A DNA stretch of 39,380 bases, from contig JAAZDK010000034.1 in assembly GCA_012512855.1 (NCBI GenBank), positions 1-39,380 on the forward strand, in the 5' to 3' direction. Below the pieces are notes generated by a model. The model had not been told where the DNA came from, searched no databases, and saw nothing but the letters and a program-made list of their open reading frames with translations. The position numbers were made by a program, and so were the translations under genes. This DNA is from Clostridiales bacterium. GTDB lineage: Bacteria > Bacillota > Clostridia > Lachnospirales > Lachnospiraceae. Shown one piece after another: positions 22,960-30,269 of this stretch; position 1 is the first letter of the stretch, and every line of letters starts with the position of its first letter.

Positions 22960-24621
22960 TTATTTTGAAAAGCTCCATTCATTTATATGGTAACCGCTGC
23001 CTGCAAAAATCATGTAAATATCATGTACACCGGTAAGGCTCTTAACCGGAACAGTAACCTCGGTATAATTGCCAAAACCATCGGTATCCTTAATTTCTGC
23101 ATAGGTTACAAGATTGCCCTCAAGGCTGTCGCTTACTACTTTTACCGCACCGGCTCCGCCATCACTGGAATATTTGATAGTAAAGCTTGCAGGTCCATCC
23201 TCACCAAAATCGACACCACTAATCCTGATCCAGTCCCCGTCTTCAATATCTCCCAGGGATACAATCACAGGATCCTTAAAGGAGCGCCTTTCCTCCTCAA
23301 TTACGCCAATACCTCCATTAGCCGACATTGTAGTCGCCATAACCCTTTGGTAAGGGTTAAGCCATTCAATTTGCTTTACACCGGTTCTGGTACCTTTAAT
23401 ATCCTCTATAATACCATCGGAGCCAATAATGACCTCATCAACATTGGTGCTTCTGTAGCCTCCCTTAATCCCTTTTGCATCCTGCAGCAAAAATGCATGA
23501 TAGAACATGTACCAATTTCCTTTAAACTGAACCATGCTGTGATGGTTATTTCCACCTGTGCCGAAGAAATGTCCCGGGTTCTTTAAAATTGTTTTCTGAT
23601 ACTGCCAGGGTCCCATCGGACTGTCGCTGATCATATATGCTATTTCTCCCGGAGGAGGGACAATCTCGCCTTTGGCATTAGCCCTGTTACTGAAATTGGT
23701 ACAATAGGAATAATAATATTTGTCCCCTATCTTATTAATTCCGGAATCTTCAAAAAGATATGGAGCATCAATTTCTACCGCCTCACCAACGGTACTTATC
23801 ATGTCATCCCCCAGCTGAATAACTCGGGCTGTTTTAGGAGCATGCTCCATTCCCTCAGGAATTCCTCCGCCAAAATAAAGGTATGCCTTACCGTCATCAT
23901 CCACAAGAACAGCCGGATCAAATAGCCATACAACACCGGCGCACCCCGGAGTGGAGTGGGTAATCAAAGCCTTTCCCAAAGGATCCCTAAAGGGCCCTGT
24001 CGGGCTGTCTGAGGTCAATACACCTATACCTCCGGCTCCATTGGCAAAATAGATAAAGAACTGATCCTTGCCGTCTATATTCTTCCAGACAGCTGAAGGC
24101 GCCCATGAATTTCTGGCCCACAAACTTACCCCTTTTATACCTCCAATGTGAATATTGCCATGATCTGTCCAGTTAACCATATCCGCTGATGATATGCATC
24201 TTAGCTTGTTTATCAGGCCATAGCTGTTCTCCTTTATATTTCCTTCCGAATCATACATCAGGACATCCTGAGTCATATATACATAAACCCTATCCTTATA
24301 TACCATTGCAAAAGGATCTGCACCAAAATCCTGGGTAATAAGCGGATTATTTTCCCCCTCCTTTTTAAGGGAGGCAGCAAAAGTCAGATTACTAAAAAGG
24401 CTCTCCAAATCGTCACGAAAGACCAGAGCCTGATTATTCTCTGCTTTAGGCTGATCTGTTACAGCAGAATTGTCCTCCGGCTTTTGTGTCACCTGCGAAT
24501 TTGCATTATTGTCAACTGTGTCTTCAGTATTATTTTCTTTTATATCAGATGAACAGCCATAAAGCATTAAGCTAAAAAACAGCAGAAAAGGCATGATAAT
24601 CCGTAATAGCAGCTTCTTCAT
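22960..24621 (-). CDS. GH43-CBM6 lipoprotein, paralogue of the one at 3869-5521
   Basis: 553 residues. The signal peptide ends in LYGC (Cys23 anchor), followed by an Asn/Thr/Glu spacer to ~65. The GH43 propeller has Asp102 (GADPFAM, base), Asp235 (LFDPAVLVDDDG, modulator) and Glu291 (LFEDSGI, acid). A CBM6-like module fills ~430-553 (IGVIEEERRSF … GDWIRISGVDFG … YHINEWSF). The likely task is removal of arabinose side chains from arabinoxylan at the cell surface. A short insertion (NRANAKGEIVPPPGE, ~311-325) replaces a different loop in the paralogue, right after the acid-bearing strand, so side-chain preference may differ. The gene starts 14 nt after the lipoprotein GH10 gene, with AGGAGGG close to the ATG, so the two are coexpressed. 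Confidence 0.87.
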   Translation of the reverse strand: MKKLLLRIIMPFLLFFSLMLYGCSSDIKENNTEDTVDNNANSQVTQKPEDNSAVTDQPKAENNQALVFRDDLESLFSNLTFAASLKKEGENNPLITQDFGADPFAMVYKDRVYVYMTQDVLMYDSEGNIKENSYGLINKLRCISSADMVNWTDHGNIHIGGIKGVSLWARNSWAPSAVWKNIDGKDQFFIYFANGAGGIGVLTSDSPTGPFRDPLGKALITHSTPGCAGVVWLFDPAVLVDDDGKAYLYFGGGIPEGMEHAPKTARVIQLGDDMISTVGEAVEIDAPYLFEDSGINKIGDKYYYSYCTNFSNRANAKGEIVPPPGEIAYMISDSPMGPWQYQKTILKNPGHFFGTGGNNHHSMVQFKGNWYMFYHAFLLQDAKGIKGGYRSTNVDEVIIGSDGIIEDIKGTRTGVKQIEWLNPYQRVMATTMSANGGIGVIEEERRSFKDPVIVSLGDIEDGDWIRISGVDFGEDGPASFTIKYSSDGGAGAVKVVSDSLEGNLVTYAEIKDTDGFGNYTEVTVPVKSLTGVHDIYMIFAGSGYHINEWSFSK

Positions 24622-24635
24622 AATCCCTCCTGTTT

Positions 24636-25955
24636 CTATTTATGAACCATTTTAATAGATTCATCCATTGCCACAGCAAAAAATGCAGGCTTTGGATTAA
24701 GCTCCTTGTCAAACAATAAAGGATATTGCGGCTGATCCGCTTTGTTGAGCCAGGACCTGTCATCGGTTAATCCCCAGAAGGTTACGCTGGTTATGTTGGC
24801 AAGGTTCTTGTCAACCATATTATTTAAAACCGTAAATATAGCCTTATATCTGGCGGCCAGCTTCATCTGGCCTTCCTCACTGTTGTCTTCATTGCCGATA
24901 TCCAACTCGGTAACCTGTATCTCAAGTCCCATTTCCGCATACTTGTTAATAGCATACTGATAATCAAGGATATTAGGGCTGGTAAGTCCTATATGATCCT
25001 GCATTCCAATACCGTCTATCCGGATGTTTTGCTCTCTCAATCTATCTACCAGATTGCGTATATGCAATATCTTTGTCTTGTCATAGGTACCATAGTCGTT
25101 GTAAAAGAGCTTCTGTCCCTCTCCAACATATTTGGAGGCAAAGTAAAATGCCTTTTCAACATAGTCAGGCCCTACAACATCATACCAGAGATTATCGTTT
25201 ACACGAATTCCGTCTGGTCTCTCACTGCCCGCAATCGCCTCGTTAACCACATCCCAGGCATATATGATACCGGGATAGTTGGTATTCATATATTCCATAA
25301 CCTGTCTTATGTAATTCTCCATTCTTGCCAGCATTACATCCCTGCTTACATAGGGAGCGTCAGGACTTGTACTGTAGCCCTCGGTAAAGAACCATCTGGG
25401 GGTCTGTGCATGCCAAACCAGAGTATGGAATCTCATCTTCAACCCATTTTCCTTGGCAAATTTAAGTGCAACCTCGGCATTTTTCATATTGATTGCCGGG
25501 CACTCCTCATCACCATTTTGTATTGATGCAGCCCTGTCAAGAATAAAGTCGGGCTTCATTTCATTTTCACAGGTTAAGCTGGAAAACTGGCTTGCCACCA
25601 GCTTTGCCTTATCAGGATTATTAATATCAATATTTGATAATGCAACACCGATATAGAACTTATCCTTATAAATCTTCGCAAGGCTTGGATATTCACCAGT
25701 CTGCCTGTATTTTTCCAGATATGCCTTTGATTCAGCCTCAGGCTCGGGTGTTGGTGTTGCTTCTACTGCTTCGGTTTCAGCCTCAGGCTTTGGGGTAACG
25801 GTATTATCAGCCTTGCCGGCAGCCCCGTCAATATTATTGACTGCTGTATTCTCCTTTGTTCCACCTTCTGTTTTTCCGCATCCAGCAATTGCTACTGCCA
25901 GAAAAATACATGTGCATATAAAAACTATTCTCCTTTTTGCCTTAAATAGCTTCAT
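24636..25955 (-). CDS. GH10 endo-xylanase lipoprotein
   Basis: 439 residues. The signal peptide ends in IAGC (Cys26 anchor), then an acidic Pro/Glu/Thr linker (PEAETEAVEATPTPEPEAES) to ~77. The GH10 barrel spans ~90-435, with NENEMKP-type run SSLTCENEMKPD, HTLVWHAQTPRWFF, acid/base Glu239 in AWDVVNEA and nucleophile Glu350 in QVTELD. Inside the barrel the loop around 186-210 (FFTEGYSTSPDAPYVSRD) is longer than in the cytosolic GH10 of this window. It should attack xylan backbones at the outer membrane face and feed the importers. AGGAGG lies 6-7 nt before the ATG. It is the first gene of the GH10, GH43-CBM6, GH43 unit. Confidence 0.93.
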   Translation of the reverse strand: MKLFKAKRRIVFICTCIFLAVAIAGCGKTEGGTKENTAVNNIDGAAGKADNTVTPKPEAETEAVEATPTPEPEAESKAYLEKYRQTGEYPSLAKIYKDKFYIGVALSNIDINNPDKAKLVASQFSSLTCENEMKPDFILDRAASIQNGDEECPAINMKNAEVALKFAKENGLKMRFHTLVWHAQTPRWFFTEGYSTSPDAPYVSRDVMLARMENYIRQVMEYMNTNYPGIIYAWDVVNEAIAGSERPDGIRVNDNLWYDVVGPDYVEKAFYFASKYVGEGQKLFYNDYGTYDKTKILHIRNLVDRLREQNIRIDGIGMQDHIGLTSPNILDYQYAINKYAEMGLEIQVTELDIGNEDNSEEGQMKLAARYKAIFTVLNNMVDKNLANITSVTFWGLTDDRSWLNKADQPQYPLLFDKELNPKPAFFAVAMDESIKMVHK

Positions 25956-26171
25956 ATAATCCTCCTTTTTGATATATCTTTTTTTATATCTTATAGCCTG
26001 CCTGTATTGACATTAGAGCAATACAACGGCTTTATGCCCATAAAACAGCTGCCTGTAAAATTCCACCATGATATATTACTATAGAATTAATCTGAAGATA
26101 GCCATAGATAATTAATTATATAGCAATGTATCATGACAGCGGTTTTGTAATATATATTTTTATACACAAAA

Positions 26172-26193
26172 GGGGAGCCATTTAAATCTCCCC
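26172..26193 (-). terminator. Terminator of the sugar-binding lipoprotein gene
   Basis: GGGGAG (26172-26177) pairs with CTCCCC (26188-26193), with a palindromic ATTTAAAT in the loop. On the minus strand the stem is followed by TTTTGTGTATA. It lies 26 nt after the stop codon at 26219. Confidence 0.8.
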
Positions 26194-26218
26194 CCTATAA
26201 TATTAAGTTTAGTTCATA

Positions 26219-27661
26219 TTATTTATTTGCATCAGCTATAAGAGTTTCCCACTTGGTTGTAAGCTCTTCAATCTTTTCAGCAGGAGTCTTACCCAATGCA
26301 TAGGTATCCCAGTAGAAGTCAGGACCTGTATCTGTTCCATATACGAAAGGCTGTACATCGTTGCAGATAACAACTTCATCACTGAACATAAGTGCCAGTG
26401 TCTCATCTACAGCTCTCTCATCACGGAAGCTAGGATAATATGTTTCCTTCCATGCATCCGTATCATCCTCATATCCAGGAGTAGGATTTGTGAACAGGTT
26501 ATATGCAAATGCAATCTTCTCAACTGTCTCTGCATCATAGCTTGAAGGAATAACTGCTATATTGTCATTGAAGTAAATAGTATGCGGTGTATTGGCATCC
26601 TTTCTGGGAGGAAGTACAAAGCCCCAGTCATCTGTCATATCTGCCCATGTTCCGCACTTGTACTGCTCTGCCCAGGTCATGGCAACCTTAGCATCGTGGA
26701 AGGCTGCTATGAACCAATCCCAGTTTGCTCCTTCAGGAGCAGGCATCTCATAGCCCTTCTGAACCAGGCCTATGCCCCACTGAGCACCAGCAAGGAAGTT
26801 GGGATCGTTTGTTGCGTTAAAGAACTTGCCACTCTCATCCTTGCCAATAAACTTAGCGTTATGAAGAGTCAATGCGCCTCTTAAGTAGTCAACAGAGAAG
26901 CTTGCCTGTGCATAGGTATCGATTGTACCGTCGTTGTTGGTATCTCTTGTCAGCTGCTTAGCCAGCTCTTCGTACTTCTCAAGAGTCCACTCACCGCTTG
27001 CCTGCAAATCATACGGCAGTTCAGGATCAAGTCCTGCTTCCTGGAATAATCTCTTGTTCCAGAATACGCCCAGCTTAGGCTCAGGAGTACCGGATGCCAT
27101 ACCATATACGGAACCGTCAAAGGTCATAAGCTCTGTTATATACTTAAGCCACTTATCTTCTGAGAAATCAAAGTTCTTAATGGATGACAAATCATAAAGC
27201 AGACCATTTGCCAGCGGCTGAGCTATCCAGCCCCATCCTAAAAGGAATACATGAGCCGCAGGATCATCAGCCATAACGGATGTTGTAAACAGCTCCTGCA
27301 TACCGCCCCAGTCTGTAACAGCAACCTGCTTAATTGTGAAGTTGTACTTCTTCATGAATTCATTACGATATGCCAGAGTATCTTCTTCCTTCTGGTTCTT
27401 AGGTTCAGGTGTTTCCTGGGGAGACCACCAGTCACCAACGATAATTTCCATACCACCCAGATCCATAGCCGGCTCTTCAGCCTCTGTTGGAGTAGCTTCG
27501 TTGTCTCCGCCGCTTTGTGTATCTGTATTGGTGTTTGTTTCGCCCTGTGTATTAGCAGGGGTATCAGTGTTTTCAGCCTTCTTGCCGCACGCAGTCAGCA
27601 TAGAAACGCTCAACGCCAGTATCAGCATAACTGATAACATGCGTTTAGTAATTTTTTTCAT
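26219..27661 (-). CDS. ABC sugar-binding lipoprotein (family 1 solute-binding protein)
   Basis: 480 residues. The signal peptide ends in LTAC (Cys25 anchor), followed by an Asn/Thr/Gln/Glu-rich linker to ~68. The mature domain begins GGMEIIVGDWWSP and runs as a two-lobed binding protein of the CUT1 class, with LFTTSVMADDPAAHVFLLGWG early and PASYDAETVEKIAFAYNLF-like C-terminal helices. Binding of xylo- or arabinoxylo-oligosaccharides is inferred from context. AAGGAGG lies about 9 nt before the ATG. Unlike most such genes it is not joined to its permeases. It is monocistronic, behind a 688-nt upstream gap and with its own terminator, which would allow much higher expression than the permease operon at 28350-39380. 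Confidence 0.88.
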   Translation of the reverse strand: MKKITKRMLSVMLILALSVSMLTACGKKAENTDTPANTQGETNTNTDTQSGGDNEATPTEAEEPAMDLGGMEIIVGDWWSPQETPEPKNQKEEDTLAYRNEFMKKYNFTIKQVAVTDWGGMQELFTTSVMADDPAAHVFLLGWGWIAQPLANGLLYDLSSIKNFDFSEDKWLKYITELMTFDGSVYGMASGTPEPKLGVFWNKRLFQEAGLDPELPYDLQASGEWTLEKYEELAKQLTRDTNNDGTIDTYAQASFSVDYLRGALTLHNAKFIGKDESGKFFNATNDPNFLAGAQWGIGLVQKGYEMPAPEGANWDWFIAAFHDAKVAMTWAEQYKCGTWADMTDDWGFVLPPRKDANTPHTIYFNDNIAVIPSSYDAETVEKIAFAYNLFTNPTPGYEDDTDAWKETYYPSFRDERAVDETLALMFSDEVVICNDVQPFVYGTDTGPDFYWDTYALGKTPAEKIEELTTKWETLIADANK

Positions 27662-27813
27662 AATGCTTATCCTCCTTATATGATATATTGTCTATAGTAA
27701 TGTGTAATGCAAGTAATGAGCATCCACATACTACCAATGGTAACTGAACCAGTAATAGATAACTTTCCACAAAGTCTAAAGCCTATGATGCACAGTAAAA
27801 AGTGGAAACTATC

Positions 27814-27844
27814 TGTAATCCATATACCATATAGGAGGATTACA
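27814..27844. promoter_or_regulatory. Interrupted palindrome upstream of the sugar-binding protein gene
   Basis: TGTAATCC (27814-27821) and GGATTACA (27837-27844) are perfect 8-bp inverted arms separated by 15 nt. It lies about 155-185 nt upstream of the start codon at 27661. A regulator site or leader hairpin is possible. Confidence 0.4.
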
Positions 27845-27965
27845 ACCGCTTTTTATTTAATTACATCATTCTTCTTCAACTTTAGTCTCGTCCCTGAAAG
27901 TCGTTCTTAATGCGTATTTTTTCCTGTTGGTACGAAAACCCGGAAAATCTGGTTCCTATACGTTC

Positions 27966-28054
27966 TTAAATGACAAATCTATATAAAATTGAAGCTGTAT
28001 CCAAATTCATTAGTCATTCCTATGGAATATATTCCATGGGAATATGTCATTTAA
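27966..28054. promoter_or_regulatory. Nested dyads: 28-bp palindrome inside a 10-bp inverted repeat
   Basis: The core at 28016-28043 is a 28-bp palindrome with one mismatched pair, made of four alternating ATTCC/GGAAT units around ATAT. The word TTAAATGACA at 27966-27975 reappears inverted as TGTCATTTAA at 28045-28054, just past the core. It lies about 300-390 nt upstream of the binding-protein gene and could be an operator array or form a cruciform. Confidence 0.5.
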
Positions 28055-28208
28055 AAAGCAAATTCCTGGTTTAACAAGTACAATATTTCAAAACTTAATA
28101 TTTTTCAATCTTATAGCTTCAACAGTATAACCAATTACAAATGTACATAATGAAATTATATCTTTAACATTAATTCGACAATTAATTCTGAAATCCTTTT
28201 CAATATAC

Positions 28209-28239
28209 TGGGGGAGAATAATCAATACCTTCTCCCCCA
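28209..28239 (-). terminator. Probable terminator of the importer operon
   Basis: TGGGGGAGAA (28209-28218) pairs perfectly with TTCTCCCCCA (28230-28239) around an 11-nt loop. It lies 110 nt beyond the last permease stop codon. The minus-strand tail (GTATATTG) has no true T-run, so termination may be partial or the stem may protect a 3' end. Confidence 0.55.
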
Positions 28240-28349
28240 CTATTAAAAGAACGTACTAATTAATTACATTGTAATACTATTTTCTAGCCGTCATTATAAA
28301 TGCTTCATTTCAATCAGTCACCGATGACGGTTTAGATCTGTTTATAAGA

Positions 28350-29348
28350 TTACATCTTCAAACCGGTCTGGCTTAAGCTTTCAACAAAGCCCTTCTGAGC
28401 GATAACATAGATGATCAGAAGAGGTATTATTGTCATAACCATACCGGTTGATATCATTGCCATACCATAAGCGGTTGACGCCTTACCTGAGCCTGTGAGG
28501 GATATAATATAGTCAGTTAATCGTGTTGGTAAAGCAGGCAATTCGGTTGCTAAAAGAGAAGTACCCTTTAAAAATATCCTTGCATAAAAGTTATCGGTCC
28601 ACTGCCATACAAAGGCGAAGAGGAAGCAAGATGTTATTATCGGAGTTGCATCCGGAAGCATAATTCTAACGAATGTCTGGAAATTGCCGCATCCGTCAAC
28701 ATATGCCGCCTCTTCAAGCTCCTTTGGAACTCCTCTGAAGTATTGCCTGATAAGGAATATATACAATCCGCTCTTCAGACCCATTCCGGTCATGCACAAC
28801 ATTATATAAGGTATTATTGAATTTTGCAGGTTAATGGTAGACCCTGTAATAGCTTTTATTATGCCGAATATATCAAAGAATCTGAAGTTCAGATACAGTG
28901 ATGACATAATGGTCTGAGGGGGCACAACTATTACCAGTATTACACACGCAAACCATAACCTCTTCAGCGGGAATTTAAATCTGGCAAATCCGTATCCTAC
29001 CAGAGTACAGCACGCTACCTGGGCAAAGCTTGCCAGCAATGATAATCCAAGGGTATTGCGGAGTATCCTCCAGTAATCAAGCAAATATGCCGCTATTTTA
29101 TAATTATCTAAGGTAGGATTTCTGGGTACAACGATAATGGTTGGGTCATACAAATCCTTTTCAGCCATAAAGCTGGCTGATAATTTGTTAAACAATGGCT
29201 GCAGAATTAAGAAACACAGACCAAGTATCAGGATGGCTCTTGCAATTGAGTAAAGCCTTCTCATAATAATCTTCTTTAACAGATAACCGCCGGATTTTTT
29301 GTTTCTTTCCAGAAAATGACTCCATCTTTGCGATAACTTTTTACTCAT
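28350..29348 (-). CDS. CUT1 ABC sugar importer permease (MalG-type), pair 1
   Basis: 332 residues with six predicted membrane helices after a basic ~35-residue cytosolic start. The EAA loop at ~212-231 (EEAAYVDGCGNFQTFVRIMLP) has the conserved Gly and Leu-Pro that dock onto the ATPase. The DPTIIVVPRNPTLDNYKI segment after helix 1 is typical of MalG-type subunits. The first 8 nt overlap the end of the partner permease gene. No ATPase is encoded, as is usual for Firmicute oligosaccharide importers that share an MsmX-type ATPase. It is the last gene of the importer operon; the lone binding protein next door is a plausible partner. Confidence 0.9.
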   Translation of the reverse strand: MSKKLSQRWSHFLERNKKSGGYLLKKIIMRRLYSIARAILILGLCFLILQPLFNKLSASFMAEKDLYDPTIIVVPRNPTLDNYKIAAYLLDYWRILRNTLGLSLLASFAQVACCTLVGYGFARFKFPLKRLWFACVILVIVVPPQTIMSSLYLNFRFFDIFGIIKAITGSTINLQNSIIPYIMLCMTGMGLKSGLYIFLIRQYFRGVPKELEEAAYVDGCGNFQTFVRIMLPDATPIITSCFLFAFVWQWTDNFYARIFLKGTSLLATELPALPTRLTDYIISLTGSGKASTAYGMAMISTGMVMTIIPLLIIYVIAQKGFVESLSQTGLKM

Positions 29349-30264
29349 AATAGTACACCCACCTTGAAGTTATTAGGCTGAATAAGCCTATGATTAACAT
29401 TACAGCCAGGAAATAGACCCAAGCCATAGCAGCGCTGAAGCCATAGTCCAGCCGCATTACCATCGTATCGGTTATCTTGGTCATAACCTGACTGTTGGAC
29501 TTCATAAAGAAGTCAACAATGGTGTAAATGACATTTACCAATATAACCGAGCTAACCATTGGCAAGGTAATCTTCCAAAAGCCCTCCCATGCCGTACATC
29601 CTTCAATAGTTGCAGCCTCAAACATGCTCTTTGGTATAGTCTGAAGTCCCGACAGGAATATGATTATTTGTATACCTGAAGCAATAACAACGTCGTACAG
29701 ACTGTTTACTATGTTGTATACTGTCTCAAGATATCTTGAACCTAAACCTGTGGTGGAAAGAATTGATTGCAGTGTTGCCGTAATTTCACTGGCGTTTGTA
29801 TTTTCCTTGATATATTCCTCCATACCACTTAACAGGCTGTTATTGTATTCAAGTCCTACCAATACACCTGAGGACAATATAACTGGCAGGAAAAATATGG
29901 CGCGCGCAAGTGTCCTGCCCTTAAAGGACTGGTTAAGAATTAAAGCCATGAAGAAGCTTATAATTATTGTAGCCGGCACATGAGTCAGCATGGTGGTCAG
30001 CTCGGTTGTCAAAAATCTGGTGAACTCAGCATCTACAAGGAATGCCTGCTTAAAATTCTTCAAGCCCCAGAAATTTAATACAAATCCACCTTTACCACCT
30101 ACAACCTTAACATCGCTAAGGCTCATCATGAATGATTCACATAAGGGCTTTAACATAAATGCTAAAAAGCCTATAATAAAGGGTGATATAAATATATATC
30201 CGGCTATCGCTTTCTTCCTGCCTAAATTCTTGTGTTTCGGTTTAGCCACTTTTGTCTTAGCCAT
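29341..30264 (-). CDS. CUT1 ABC sugar importer permease (MalF-type), pair 1
   Basis: 307 residues, six predicted helices. The opening KKAIAGYIFISPFIIGFLAF is the standard MalF-type first helix, and the EAA loop at ~216-235 reads FEAATIEGCTAWEGFWKITLP. An extracytoplasmic insertion (~140-185, SGMEEYIKENTNASEITATL) between helices is longer than in the second pair's MalF-type subunit. AAGGAGGT lies 7 nt before the ATG. It starts 5 nt after the DUF5696 gene and overlaps the MalG-type gene by 8 nt. Confidence 0.9.
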   Translation of the reverse strand: MAKTKVAKPKHKNLGRKKAIAGYIFISPFIIGFLAFMLKPLCESFMMSLSDVKVVGGKGGFVLNFWGLKNFKQAFLVDAEFTRFLTTELTTMLTHVPATIIISFFMALILNQSFKGRTLARAIFFLPVILSSGVLVGLEYNNSLLSGMEEYIKENTNASEITATLQSILSTTGLGSRYLETVYNIVNSLYDVVIASGIQIIIFLSGLQTIPKSMFEAATIEGCTAWEGFWKITLPMVSSVILVNVIYTIVDFFMKSNSQVMTKITDTMVMRLDYGFSAAMAWVYFLAVMLIIGLFSLITSRWVYYYE

Positions 30265-30269
30265 CTATA

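Larger units (their letters stand above)
27662..28349. other. Long upstream region of the sugar-binding protein gene, rich in dyads
   Basis: No gene is supported; a 67-codon plus-strand frame at 27707-27910 has no ribosome site. The region holds the interrupted palindrome at 27814-27844, a direct repeat CGTTCTTAA at 27902-27910 and 27961-27969, the nested dyads at 27966-28054, and a hairpin at 28209-28239 behind the permease gene. A possible promoter close to the gene is TTGCAT on the minus strand near 27710, with AATATA 17 nt further on. Confidence 0.55.

Noticed and set aside
27707-27910. 67-codon plus-strand frame in the long gap before the binding-protein gene
   Set aside because: No ribosome site, no start in good context, and the composition looks like random translation of AT-rich DNA with dyads.
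27966-28054. CRISPR-like or insertion-sequence origin of the repeat cluster
   Set aside because: There are no regularly spaced repeats of CRISPR length, no transposase fragment and no evident target duplication.
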